From: JAFGMQ01 sp036733345
GTDB taxonomy: Bacteria; Desulfobacterota; DSM-4660; Desulfatiglandales; Desulfatiglandaceae
Direction of reading: 5' to 3'
NCBI GenBank assembly: GCA_036733345.1
Contig: DAINAR010000063.1
Coordinates: forward strand, 1-16,620
DNA: 16,620 bases
In this document: in pieces, positions 1 to 8,745 of the stretch
Layout of the letters: each line of letters starts with the position of its first letter
How positions within the stretch are numbered: the stretch's first letter is position 1
Made by a program: the position numbers and the translations under genes
The notes under the pieces: model-generated
What the model was told of the DNA's origin: nothing
Database searches by the model: none
Seen by the model: the letters and a program-made list of their open reading frames with translations, nothing else

Positions 1-1158
1 TTGATAGATGAGGCTCAGAATCTGTCCCAGCCGGTACTTGAACAGATACGCATGCTTTCCAATCTGGAAACAGAAAAGGATAAACTGATTCAGGTAGTAC
101 TAGTAGGACAGTCCGAACTGGCAGATATGCTTGCCTCGCCATCTTTGAGACAGCTGGATGAGAGAATTACTGTTCGTTACAATCTAAGACCATTAACACG
201 AAGAGATATCCGGGGGTATGTGGAACACCGGCTGGTAGTAGCAGGTGGACATGGAAATATAAAGTTTACTAACAGGGCACTCAGAAAAATTCATTCATTT
301 TCTCGTGGAAATCCTCGAAGAATAAATGCCATATGTGATCGGGCTCTCCTGATTGCTTTTGCCAAGGGAAAACAAGTTATATCCACGGGAATGATTGGAA
401 AGGCTGTCAGGGATCTTCGTGGAGGCATCAGTCAGGGTAATGAGCAAGGCAGGTGGTTCAATAAACGCATTGCATATGTGACCATGGCCGTTTTTATTCT
501 GTTTGCTGTTACCTCCTTTGCCGGATGGAATTTCAGGAGCTATATTTCAAGAATCAGTTCAAATTATTCCCGCGTCGGATTTTTCATATCCGGGGATAAC
601 ATTGATGAGCTGATTCTTGATGATCAGAGCAGTCTGGCAGCACTTTTCGGCATGTTTGAAGACGGGAGCAATAAAGGCGGTCTGGATACGGATGATATCA
701 GTTTGACACTGGTTTCGTTTGTTGTCGAGCCTGAGTATTTTGTGATGTTTAAAAAACCGTTCCGGGTTCAGGTGTCGGCTTATCCTAAAGGTTCGAAGGC
801 ATTATCAGGATATATGGTGGTTAGTGAAACATCTCCGGAAGGAGCCGCTGTTATTGATAAGAAAGGTAATGAACAGACGATTTCAAGGGACTTTATCTTT
901 AAGCATTGGGGGAATAAAGTTTTTTTTGTATACCCTTTTAACAGAAATGTGACTGAATTGAAGTCGGGCATGAAGGGACAGGAGATATTGAATATTCAAC
1001 AGATCCTGGGCAGTATCGGATACCTTTTGGCCCTCACCGGAGTATACGACGAATCAACTTATAATGCAGTTTTGAAATTCCAGGGTGACTTTGGCTTAAA
1101 GGACGACGGGATTGTCGGATCACGAACCAGGGCACTGTTATATCAAATGGTGGATTAA
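1..1158 (+). CDS. gspA: GspA/ExeA-like AAA ATPase with C-terminal peptidoglycan-binding domain, 5' truncated
   Basis: The reading frame is open at the window edge and enters the protein at Walker B (IDEAQNLS), so the first TTG is an internal leucine codon and the Walker A half lies outside. Residues 1-140 are the rest of an AAA/ExeA-type ATPase, with GNPRRINAICDRAL resembling the sensor-2 region. A single membrane span follows at about 157-176, then a periplasmic stretch, and at about 325-385 a PG_binding_1 domain (QQILGSIGYL, then FQGDFGLKDDGIVG). This order, cytoplasmic ATPase, membrane span and periplasmic wall-binding domain, is that of GspA/ExeA, which with GspB helps insert the secretin through the peptidoglycan. 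The next gene starts 2 bp after the stop, consistent with an operon with gspB, gspD and gspE. MshM-like ATPases are related, but the wall-binding tail and neighbours favour GspA. Confidence 0.85.
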   Translation: MIDEAQNLSQPVLEQIRMLSNLETEKDKLIQVVLVGQSELADMLASPSLRQLDERITVRYNLRPLTRRDIRGYVEHRLVVAGGHGNIKFTNRALRKIHSFSRGNPRRINAICDRALLIAFAKGKQVISTGMIGKAVRDLRGGISQGNEQGRWFNKRIAYVTMAVFILFAVTSFAGWNFRSYISRISSNYSRVGFFISGDNIDELILDDQSSLAALFGMFEDGSNKGGLDTDDISLTLVSFVVEPEYFVMFKKPFRVQVSAYPKGSKALSGYMVVSETSPEGAAVIDKKGNEQTISRDFIFKHWGNKVFFVYPFNRNVTELKSGMKGQEILNIQQILGSIGYLLALTGVYDESTYNAVLKFQGDFGLKDDGIVGSRTRALLYQMVD

Positions 1159-1159
1159 C

Positions 1160-1840
1160 ATGAGCTACATTCATGAGGCATTGAACAAGGCTCAGAGAGA
1201 AAGAGAAAGCCGTTACCGAAGACATGGTATAGTATCGGCCCGGGCAAAAGAGATAAGATTTTTTGAAAAAAGGACAGTCAGGGTTGTATCTTTAATAGTC
1301 TTAACTATTTTCATTGCCTTTGCTCTGTATTCATGGTTGGATTGCATAATTCCTAAAAAAACAGCAGTATCTGAGTTTAAAGACACGGGCGTGGCAGCAG
1401 GTAATAACCCGGAATCTGCTGTGGTAACCATTGAAAGGTTTTATGAAAAGGCAAGGGAACTTCATAAAAAAGGTGATTTTCAGGAAGCCATAGACATGTA
1501 TAAAAGGATTCTGGAAGCGGATCCGGGTCATGTTAATACATTGAATAATCTGGGAGTCATATATTTTTACTTAAATGATTTAGATTTGGCCAGTGCCAGT
1601 TTTGAAAAGGCTATCAGATTAAATCCTGAGTATGTTAATTCATATTACAATCTGGCCTGCCTGTATGCCCGCAGTGGAGAAATGCCTGAAAGCCTTGCGG
1701 TTTTGAAGAAGGCGATTTCGCTTGATCAATCCGTCAGAGAATGGGCACAAAGTGATGCTGATATGAAAAATCTTCATAAAGAAAAAGAATTTAAGGATTT
1801 GATGGGCGGACAGAGCATTCGGAATAAGAACACTGAATAA
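1160..1840 (+). CDS. GspB-like TPR membrane protein of the type II secretion locus
   Basis: I place the start at ATG 1160, not at an in-frame ATG 48 bp upstream inside the previous gene, because the N-terminus MSYIHEALNKAQRERE is the characteristic opening of GspB-like proteins and a GGTGG lies just upstream. The product is 226 residues: a charged cytoplasmic N-terminus (1-40), one membrane span (about 41-60), a linker, and three TPR-like units at about 92-121, 125-155 and 159-189 (for example GDFQEAIDMYKRILEADPGH). Such proteins pair with the GspA ATPase to assemble the secretin. The TPR part probably lies in the periplasm and binds a partner, perhaps the secretin or GspA; that is inference. 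The gene sits between gspA (1-bp gap) and gspD (39-bp gap). The classical GspB of enterobacteria lacks TPRs, so the symbol is left blank. Confidence 0.78.
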   Translation: MSYIHEALNKAQRERESRYRRHGIVSARAKEIRFFEKRTVRVVSLIVLTIFIAFALYSWLDCIIPKKTAVSEFKDTGVAAGNNPESAVVTIERFYEKARELHKKGDFQEAIDMYKRILEADPGHVNTLNNLGVIYFYLNDLDLASASFEKAIRLNPEYVNSYYNLACLYARSGEMPESLAVLKKAISLDQSVREWAQSDADMKNLHKEKEFKDLMGGQSIRNKNTE

Positions 1841-1879
1841 GTAATAAAAACAAGAAGAAAGGGAGTTGATTCCTCAGTT

Positions 1880-4006
1880 ATGAGACTAAGAATAGACAGA
1901 AAATATCTGCTCTGCTTTTTATGTATTCTGTTGTGGTTTTTTTCAGGTATTTCTCCGGTTCTGGGTGTGCGTGTTGCTGGAGAAAACGGGGTTACATCTG
2001 TTATTCCTGAGCAGGAAGCAAAGCCTTCAAAATCGAACGCTGGAGATCAGCCTGAAAAAAGGCCTTCAGATAGAAAGCCTGGAGGAATCAGTGAATCCGA
2101 AGTAAAACAAATGCAAGGCTCTGGAGATTCGAAAGAGGTCGAAAATAAAAACAGAGATAACAACTATGTTACAATTGATTTTGATGATGTTGATATTGCG
2201 GTTTTTATCAAATTCATAAGTGAGCTTACAGGCACAAACTTTGTTATTGATAAAGCTGTAAGCGGAAAGGTTACGATTGTCTCCCCAACCAGGATTTCAG
2301 TTGAAGAGGCATATAAGGTCTTTGAATCGGTTCTTGAAGTTCATGGTTATGCAGCAGTGCAATCTGGAAATATAGTAAAAATAGTTCCGGCAATTCAGGC
2401 CAGCACAAAGAGCATCGAAACCCGTTTAAGTGAGAGCAGCATTATTCCCGAAGACAGAGTCGTAACACAACTGATACCTTTGAGATATGCCGAACCTGAA
2501 GATCTCCAAAAGGTCTTTACGCCTCTGGTTTCAAAGAGCAGTGTGATAGTTTCATACCCTCCAACCGGCACCTTGATTGTAACAGATGTCCTTTCCAATA
2601 TTAAACGCCTTTTAAAGATCGTAAAAGTGATTGATGTGGAGGGAATAGGGGCTGAGATATCAGTAGTGCCGCTTAAATATGCTACTGCGTCTGTTATTGC
2701 AAAATCGATAGAATCTCTTTTTGAAAAAAAAGTCAGGAGGTCCAGACCAGGAGTTCCTGTTGAAAGTGTCATCAAAATAGCTGCCGATGAAAGGACTAAT
2801 GTCCTGATAATATTGGCATCAGAAGATGATACAGTGAAGATCAAACAATTGATCGAACTCCTGGATAAGGAAACCCCCAGGGGCACCGGTGATATACATG
2901 TCTACTATCTTCAAAATGGAAATGCGGAAGATATGGCCAAGGTATTAACAGCTATTCCTTCCAAACAGTCAAAATCGCCGCAGACAGATAAGGGGGTCGC
3001 GATTTCTCAGGAAGTACAGATCGTGGCAGATAAAGCGACCAATTCATTAGTAATCACCGCCAGCAAGGACGACTATCTTGTCCTTGAGGATGTCATTAAA
3101 AAACTCGATATACCGAGGGCAATGGTCTATATAGAGGCCCTGATCATGGAGGTAAACGTTGACAAAGAATTTGATCTGGGGGTTGAATGGCAGGGTATAG
3201 GTGAATTCGGGAGTTACAGGGACAGAAAATTCGGTGCCTTTGGAGGTTCTCTTTCAGGGGGCAGTTCCGGCTTTCCAGGTGTTTCAAGTACAACAGGCAT
3301 GGCCAGTCTTGCAACCGGGCTTTCATTAGGTGTACTGGGTGAGGGCATTACAATAGGAGGTATAACATTTCCAACTACAGGAGCTGTGATAAGGGCCTAC
3401 CAGACCGATACTGATGTGCACATAGTATCAACGCCACAGATTATGACTACTGATAATGAGGAGGCTCAGATTACTGTGGGCAAAAATGTACCATATCAGA
3501 CCAGAGCGGATACATCCTCTGCAAATGTGGACTACAGCACCTATGAATACAAGGATGTTGGTGTTACACTCAAAATAACCCCTCAGATTAATCAGGAACG
3601 TTTTGTAAGGTTAAAAATATTCCAGGAGGTGACAAGGCTGATTCAGTCTGATTCGCTCAAAGAAGGCCGTCCTACTACATATAAACGGTCGGCAGAGACT
3701 ACGGTAATTATCAAGGACGCCAATACGGTAGTAATCGGAGGTCTCATCGGTGATGAAACTACAAATACGGGATATATGGTGCCATGCCTTGGAAATGTCC
3801 CCGGCCTTGGCTGGTTTTTTAAGTCAGACTCAGCTACAAATAACCGGACAAACCTTTTTGTATTTTTGACGCCTCACATAATTGAAAATCCGCGAGAGGC
3901 TGAAGATGTATATCATGAGAAAAATGATGAGATTAATCGTGTAAAGGAGGGCGTTATAAAGATGCACGAAAAGCCGCAGGCCAAAGTGAGGAATTTAGAG
4001 GACTGA
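1880..4006 (+). CDS. gspD: Type II secretion system secretin GspD
   Basis: This encodes the outer-membrane channel of the type II secretion system. The 708 residues begin with a basic, hydrophobic signal peptide (about 1-30), then a charged low-complexity linker (about 31-94). An N0 domain starts at about 96 (YVTIDFDDVDIAVF), followed by repeated N1-N3 ring domains; each has the GTLIVTD- or TNSLVITA-type strand, seen three times. The secretin beta-barrel core runs from about 412 to 670 and includes AMVYIEALIMEVN, VGKNVPYQT, DVGVTLKITPQIN and the C-terminal TVVIGGLI signature. The length is in the usual GspD range. GGGAG at 1861-1865 is the nearest Shine-Dalgarno and lies about 14 bp upstream, a long spacing, but there is no alternative in-frame start. 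The stop overlaps the gspE start by one base, so the two are probably translationally coupled. PilQ and competence secretins are the alternative families. Confidence 0.93.
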   Translation: MRLRIDRKYLLCFLCILLWFFSGISPVLGVRVAGENGVTSVIPEQEAKPSKSNAGDQPEKRPSDRKPGGISESEVKQMQGSGDSKEVENKNRDNNYVTIDFDDVDIAVFIKFISELTGTNFVIDKAVSGKVTIVSPTRISVEEAYKVFESVLEVHGYAAVQSGNIVKIVPAIQASTKSIETRLSESSIIPEDRVVTQLIPLRYAEPEDLQKVFTPLVSKSSVIVSYPPTGTLIVTDVLSNIKRLLKIVKVIDVEGIGAEISVVPLKYATASVIAKSIESLFEKKVRRSRPGVPVESVIKIAADERTNVLIILASEDDTVKIKQLIELLDKETPRGTGDIHVYYLQNGNAEDMAKVLTAIPSKQSKSPQTDKGVAISQEVQIVADKATNSLVITASKDDYLVLEDVIKKLDIPRAMVYIEALIMEVNVDKEFDLGVEWQGIGEFGSYRDRKFGAFGGSLSGGSSGFPGVSSTTGMASLATGLSLGVLGEGITIGGITFPTTGAVIRAYQTDTDVHIVSTPQIMTTDNEEAQITVGKNVPYQTRADTSSANVDYSTYEYKDVGVTLKITPQINQERFVRLKIFQEVTRLIQSDSLKEGRPTTYKRSAETTVIIKDANTVVIGGLIGDETTNTGYMVPCLGNVPGLGWFFKSDSATNNRTNLFVFLTPHIIENPREAEDVYHEKNDEINRVKEGVIKMHEKPQAKVRNLED

Positions 4007-5691
4007 TGAGACTTATAGGGGAAATTCTGGTTAAAGAGTGCGGACTTTCGGAAGAAGTTCTTTTGAATTCCTTAAAGATACAGGAACTGGAAGGAGGACG
4101 AATCGGGGAAATACTGATTAAACAGAAATCAATCTCCGAGCTGGATCTTTTAAAGGCACTCAGTATCCAGTTTGGAATACCATGCTTAATAAATTTGCCA
4201 GCCGAGGATATGGATATAGAGTTTACTGAGAAAGTTCCTATACAGTTTCTTAAGAAATATAAAATTGTTCCTGTTACTACACCAGACCGGTCCTTTATTG
4301 CTGTCAATGATCCGCTTCTTTTTCAACCACTGGATGATCTGAGACTTATTCTGGGCATGGAAAGTAACGAGATTGTAATTTCTCACCATCAGAGTATAAT
4401 TTCACTAATTAATCTTGCTTATGATATGAGCCGTGATTCTGCTGAACAGGTTATTCAGGATATGCACGAAGAAGACACGGACCTTATTATATCCGAAATT
4501 GAGAAAACAGAAGATCTGCTGGATGATACCAGCGATGCGCCAATCATAAAACTGGTAAATCTGATGATGTCTCAGGCGGTTAAAGAGCGTGCAAGTGACA
4601 TCCATATTGAACCGACCCAAGCCAGGGTAAAAATCCGCTACCGTATAGACGGAATTCTATATGACAGGCTCTCTGCCCCCAAGCATATCCAGTCAGCCTT
4701 GATCTCCCGTATCAAAATCATGGCCAAGATGAATATAGCAGAAAAAAGGCTTCCACAAGACGGACGAATCGAGATAAGGATTGCTGAAAAGAGTATTGAT
4801 ATTCGTGTCTCAACAATCCCTATTGCCTTTGGTGAACGAATTGTCCTTCGTCTGCTTGACAAGACAAATGTTATTATAAGGCTTTCAGATCTCGGTATGC
4901 CGGAGGATCGGTTAAAGGAATTTGAAAGGCTTATAAAATCATCTCATGGCATTATGTTAGTAACAGGGCCAACTGGAAGCGGAAAAACTACAACATTATA
5001 TGGAGCCCTTTCCACGATTAATAATGCCGATATTAACATTATCACCATTGAGGATCCTATTGAATATCAAATAGAAGGTATTGGCCAGATACAGGTTAAT
5101 CCTAAAATAGACCTTACCTTTGCAAATGGATTGCGTTCAATTGTTCGACAGGACCCGGATGTGATTCTTGTTGGGGAAATAAGGGACCTGGAAACTGCGG
5201 AGATAGCAATTCAATCTGCATTAACAGGGCATATGGTTTTTTCTACCCTGCATACAAATGATTCGGCCAGCGCTGTGACTCGTCTTATTGATATGGGGAT
5301 TGAACCGTTCCTGGTTACATCTTCGGTTATCGCAATACTGGCGCAGAGACTTGTGCGGGTTATTTGTAATGATTGCAAAGAGGAATATACCCCTGATGAT
5401 GAATCTTTGAAAAACATTGGCATGACCAACGATATGATTTCAGGAAGAAAAATATACCGTGGTAAAGGGTGCCCTTCATGTCTCAATACGGGTTACAGCG
5501 GAAGGACCGGTATATTTGAACTCATGATTCTGAATGATCCGATAAAAAATATAATTTTAAAGACTTCTGATGCAAATGCTATCAAACGTATGGCCATTGA
5601 GCAGGGCATGATCACTCTTTCTGGAGATGGCGCGGAAAAGGTAAAGGATGGCATTACAACAATTGAAGAGGTTATTAGAGTAAGTTGTTAA
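4006..5691 (+). CDS. gspE: Type II secretion ATPase GspE
   Basis: This is the cytoplasmic hexameric ATPase that powers assembly of the pseudopilus. Of its 561 residues, about 1-150 form an MshEN/T2SSE_N-type domain that in relatives docks on the inner-membrane platform. The ATPase core has Walker A GPTGSGKTT (G321-T329, lysine K327), an aspartate box around ITIEDPIEYQ, Walker B DPDVILVGEIRD (E391) and a histidine box STLHTNDSA. A tetracysteine zinc motif follows, C454-x2-C457 and C489-x2-C492, which is typical of GspE/PilB. The start ATG overlaps the gspD stop (TGATG) with GAGGA three bases before it. What follows is unusual: gspF, the normal next gene, is absent and infA comes after 100 bp. 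PilB is possible on sequence alone, but linkage to gspD supports GspE. Confidence 0.93.
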   Translation: MRLIGEILVKECGLSEEVLLNSLKIQELEGGRIGEILIKQKSISELDLLKALSIQFGIPCLINLPAEDMDIEFTEKVPIQFLKKYKIVPVTTPDRSFIAVNDPLLFQPLDDLRLILGMESNEIVISHHQSIISLINLAYDMSRDSAEQVIQDMHEEDTDLIISEIEKTEDLLDDTSDAPIIKLVNLMMSQAVKERASDIHIEPTQARVKIRYRIDGILYDRLSAPKHIQSALISRIKIMAKMNIAEKRLPQDGRIEIRIAEKSIDIRVSTIPIAFGERIVLRLLDKTNVIIRLSDLGMPEDRLKEFERLIKSSHGIMLVTGPTGSGKTTTLYGALSTINNADINIITIEDPIEYQIEGIGQIQVNPKIDLTFANGLRSIVRQDPDVILVGEIRDLETAEIAIQSALTGHMVFSTLHTNDSASAVTRLIDMGIEPFLVTSSVIAILAQRLVRVICNDCKEEYTPDDESLKNIGMTNDMISGRKIYRGKGCPSCLNTGYSGRTGIFELMILNDPIKNIILKTSDANAIKRMAIEQGMITLSGDGAEKVKDGITTIEEVIRVSC

Positions 5692-5791
5692 GAACACCCT
5701 CTTGTACCTTGTGCTACTGAGGCTTCATCGTTTCTTCCAGGACATGATGGCTTGAGGGAATAAAAGATAGAGAAAACTCGAAAGGAGCAGC

Positions 5792-6010
5792 ATGAGCAGG
5801 GATGATTTAATTCAACTGGAGGGTGTAGTAACAAGAATTTTAGGCGGAGGAATAAAAGAAATTCAATGCGATAATGATCTAACTGTCAGAGGAGTGCTCT
5901 CAGGTCGCATGAAAAAGTTTCGGATCAGAGTCATGGTAGGTGATCGGGTTCAAGTTAGCGTTTCTCCATATGATACGTCACACGGAATAATTACTTTTCG
6001 CTTTAAGTAA
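5792..6010 (+). CDS. infA: Translation initiation factor IF-1 (divergent)
   Basis: The 72-residue product is the exact length of IF-1 and collinear with it: an N-terminal DLIQLEGVVTRIL strand, a central SGRMKKFRIRVMVGDRVQV and a C-terminal VSPYDTSHGIITFRFK, together one OB fold. IF-1 binds the 30S A site and works with IF-2 and IF-3 in initiation. The third and fourth strands are unusual: canonical IF-1 has FRVELENGH followed by AHISGKMRKN, whereas this protein has IKEIQCDNDLTVRGVLSGRMKKF. It may be a second, divergent copy and not the ribosomal-protein-operon infA. A strong AAAGGAG lies four bases before ATG. The gene stands alone between gspE and a histidine kinase gene, with a hairpin after it. 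Confidence 0.88.
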   Translation: MSRDDLIQLEGVVTRILGGGIKEIQCDNDLTVRGVLSGRMKKFRIRVMVGDRVQVSVSPYDTSHGIITFRFK

Positions 6011-6067
6011 GGATAAGTCATATCATATATAAACAAAAATTATAAGTGTTTTCCACAGTTGAATTTT

Positions 6068-6093
6068 CGGCCTTATTGATGCCATTAAGGCCG
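6068..6093 (+). terminator. Hairpin, likely terminator of infA
   Basis: A perfect 8-bp inverted repeat (CGGCCTTA at 6068-6075, TAAGGCCG at 6086-6093) encloses a 10-nt loop 58 bp after the infA stop. It is followed by a pyrimidine-rich but imperfect tract (TGCTCTTCTTTT). The GC-rich stem in AT-rich surroundings suggests transcription termination; the broken T tract lowers confidence. Confidence 0.45.
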
Positions 6094-6228
6094 TGCTCTT
6101 CTTTTGTGCGGTCATTTTAGGCTTAAAAAATAGAATTATCTAAAAATTATTAATGACAATAGTTGTTTTATGTTATATGGAAAAATAGTTAAAGGACTGC
6201 AACATATTGCCTTGGAGACCCAATCGCT

Positions 6229-8562
6229 ATGAAAAGTGATAAACAAGGGATGGCCAAAAAATCTTTAACCAAATCCGAACCAAAAGACACCACAAAAATA
6301 GACAGCTCCATAAGTGAAAATATCCTGGTTTCCTGCGAAAAAATATCCAGCGAACGTTATCAGGCATTTGTTGAAAACATTGAAGAGGGTGTCTATGAGT
6401 TGGATATCCATGGTAATTTTCTGTATTTTAACAGTTCGCTATGCAGGATTTTCGGGCGTTCGAGGGAAGAAATCCAATTTCAGAATATTGCCAAATTCAT
6501 GGATGAAGAATATGCCAGGAAGGGGTTTAAGACCTTTAATGAAATATATCGCACCGGCCATGGAGTTTCAGACCTTATATGGAAGATTAATGTGAAAGAC
6601 AGCTCTCCCCGCATAATAGAGCTTTCTGCAAATCTGATTAGCAATAAGGAAGGAGAAAAAATCGGATTCCGTGGAATTGCTAGGGATATCAGTGATAAAT
6701 TTAATGCTCAGGAGTCGCTTAAAAAATCGGAGAGGAGATACAGAACATTACTTGATTTTGTCCCTTATCCCATCGCAGTTTTCACACGCGAGGGAAAGGT
6801 TTCCTATTTAAATCCATCTTTTACTGAGACATTTGGGTGGAGCCTTGAGGAACTGGAGGGGAAAAACATACCGTATATTCCTGAAGACCTTGTGCTGGAA
6901 ACAAAAAGATATATAAGAAGGCTTTTGCAGGAAAAAATAATCCGCTACCACGAAACACAGAGGCTTACAAAGGATGGAAGGAGGCTGGATGTAGTTATCA
7001 GGGCCTCAGTATATTCCGAGGCAGAGGAAGAACAAACCGGACAGCTCCTTATTTACAGAGATATTACACAGGAAAAAAGAATAACGAGAATAAATGAGGC
7101 CCTGCGACGTATAAGCATGGCTCTCCCCAATTATCCGGACCTTGGAGACCTGCTTGATTTTATCAGCTGGGAGGTCAAGCCGCTTCTGGGAGTAGAAGGC
7201 GCGCTCGTTATACTTCTTGATGAAGAAAAAGATGAGTTTTACTTCAAGTCCGGAGCCCATGATGATTCGGCCATCGAAAAAAGAGTTAAAGAGGTACGTT
7301 TTCCCTCAAGCAGAGGGGTGGCTGGTGAAGTTGTCAGGACAGGAAGGTCTATAATAGTTCCTGACACATCAAAGGCTCCTTTTTTCTACTCTGGTGTAGA
7401 TACCCAGGCCGGATTCAAAACTCTGAATATGCTGGATGTGCCTTTAAGAAGCAAAGACAGAATTATAGGTGTTCTGTGTGTAACTAACAAGAAGACAGGG
7501 ACATTTGATCAGACAGATGTTGAACTTCTCAATATGGTGGCTGGTACGGTTGAGCTTTCGGTTGAAAATGCCCGGTTTTCAAAGGAGCTTCAGGAGGCAT
7601 ATGAAGAGGTAAAGAGTCTGAACAGGGCAAAGGACAAGGTGATCAATCGCCTTTCACATGAACTGAAAACCCCGCTTGCAGTGTTGAGTGCTTCCCTTAA
7701 TATCCTTGCAAAAAGACTTTCATCCATACCGGAAGAAAAATGGTGTCCTACCATCGAAAGGGCCCAGAGAAACCTGGATAGGATTCTGGAGATACAGTAT
7801 CAGGTGGAAGACATTATGCGGGAAAGGCAATACGACACCCATTATATCCTTTCATGGCTGGTCGATGAATGCATAGATGTGCTTGAGACAATCCTTTCAG
7901 AAGAGGTCGGTGAAGGCCCTGGTATTAAAAAAATCAGGGAACGTATAGACGAGATATTCGGATCCAAAGAAAACAAACCAGAGCATATTTTTCTTGATAA
8001 TTTTGTAAAAAGATCCCTTAAGGAGATAAAAGAGTTTTATTCTCATCGCAATATAGAAATAATAACTCAGCTCGAGGCTGTACCGGTAATCAGCATCCCT
8101 GTCGATCCTTTAAAAAAAGTGTTTGTAGGGCTGATTAAAAATGCGATTGAAAACACTCCGGATGAAGGCAAGATAGAGATCACAGCGAGGAAACGGGGAA
8201 ATGGTGCTGAACTGATAGTGCGTGATTACGGTGTCGGTATAACAAGTGATAATCAGAAACACATTTTTGAAGGTTTTTTTGCGACTCAGGAGACAATGGA
8301 CTATTCATCAAAACGCCCCTTTGATTTTAACGCCGGAGGTAAGGGGGCTGATCTTTTGCGTATGAAGATATTCTCTGAGCGGTATAATTTTAAGATCGAT
8401 ATGTCTTCATCAAGATGCAGGTATATACCGCATGCCAAAGACTCATGTCCAGGGAGAATCAGCCACTGCGAATTTTGTGAAAATAATGAAGACTGCTATC
8501 TTTCAGGTGGTACAACATTTACCGTTTATTTTCCGTCAGTATCTGAAACGGACAATAACTGA
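6229..8562 (+). CDS. PAS-PAS-GAF sensor histidine kinase with cysteine-rich insert
   Basis: The 777 residues carry no obvious membrane span or signal peptide, so this is probably a cytoplasmic sensor. The order is PAS1 (about 42-155, ending GIARDIS), PAS2 (about 165-283, ending IYRDIT), GAF (about 295-455), HisKA with phospho-acceptor H477 in SHELKTPL, then HATPase_c with N box N638/N642, G1 DYGVG (666-670) and G2 NAGGKG (701-706). The H-to-N-box distance of about 160 residues is longer than usual, because of an extra helical, charged stretch. Between the G2 box and the final SGGTTFTVYFP lie five cysteines (C730, C740, C747, C750, C756). No response regulator is adjacent, so the partner is unknown. 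The predicted reaction is ATP-dependent autophosphorylation and transfer to a receiver; the signal is unknown. A GGAG at 6214-6217 is the best ribosome-binding site. Confidence 0.9.
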   Translation: MKSDKQGMAKKSLTKSEPKDTTKIDSSISENILVSCEKISSERYQAFVENIEEGVYELDIHGNFLYFNSSLCRIFGRSREEIQFQNIAKFMDEEYARKGFKTFNEIYRTGHGVSDLIWKINVKDSSPRIIELSANLISNKEGEKIGFRGIARDISDKFNAQESLKKSERRYRTLLDFVPYPIAVFTREGKVSYLNPSFTETFGWSLEELEGKNIPYIPEDLVLETKRYIRRLLQEKIIRYHETQRLTKDGRRLDVVIRASVYSEAEEEQTGQLLIYRDITQEKRITRINEALRRISMALPNYPDLGDLLDFISWEVKPLLGVEGALVILLDEEKDEFYFKSGAHDDSAIEKRVKEVRFPSSRGVAGEVVRTGRSIIVPDTSKAPFFYSGVDTQAGFKTLNMLDVPLRSKDRIIGVLCVTNKKTGTFDQTDVELLNMVAGTVELSVENARFSKELQEAYEEVKSLNRAKDKVINRLSHELKTPLAVLSASLNILAKRLSSIPEEKWCPTIERAQRNLDRILEIQYQVEDIMRERQYDTHYILSWLVDECIDVLETILSEEVGEGPGIKKIRERIDEIFGSKENKPEHIFLDNFVKRSLKEIKEFYSHRNIEIITQLEAVPVISIPVDPLKKVFVGLIKNAIENTPDEGKIEITARKRGNGAELIVRDYGVGITSDNQKHIFEGFFATQETMDYSSKRPFDFNAGGKGADLLRMKIFSERYNFKIDMSSSRCRYIPHAKDSCPGRISHCEFCENNEDCYLSGGTTFTVYFPSVSETDNN

Positions 8563-8665
8563 TCCGGGTTGTTTACAGGTTTCCCATTTATGCCTCATGC
8601 CTAATTCCATAAGTTAAGTTTGGAATCAAGAATCAACAGATTATGCCCAGGGTTGGGTTATCCCG

Positions 8666-8694
8666 TTGACAAAAGGCATAAATTCCAATATGTT
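8666..8694 (+). promoter_or_regulatory. Candidate sigma70 promoter for hpt
   Basis: A perfect TTGACA (8666-8671), a 17-bp spacer and TATGTT (8689-8694, four of six consensus bases) lie 51 bp before the hpt ATG. This predicts a short leader of about 45 nt. The match in the -10 box is modest. Confidence 0.5.
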
Positions 8695-8745
8695 ATTTGC
8701 AATTAGGAATTTTATGAATTGTAGCATTTTAGCGATAATAAGGTT

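Noticed and set aside
2395..2886. 163-codon minus-strand frame inside gspD
   Set aside because: It is the antisense shadow of the well-supported secretin gene, with no start context.
6153..6179. ATGACA-15-TATATG as a kinase promoter
   Set aside because: The spacer is too short, and both boxes are easily found by chance in this AT-rich stretch.
8604..8626. ATTCCA/TGGAAT hairpin after the kinase gene as a terminator
   Set aside because: The 6-bp AT-rich stem has an 11-nt loop and no T tract; it is noted instead as possible half-sites.
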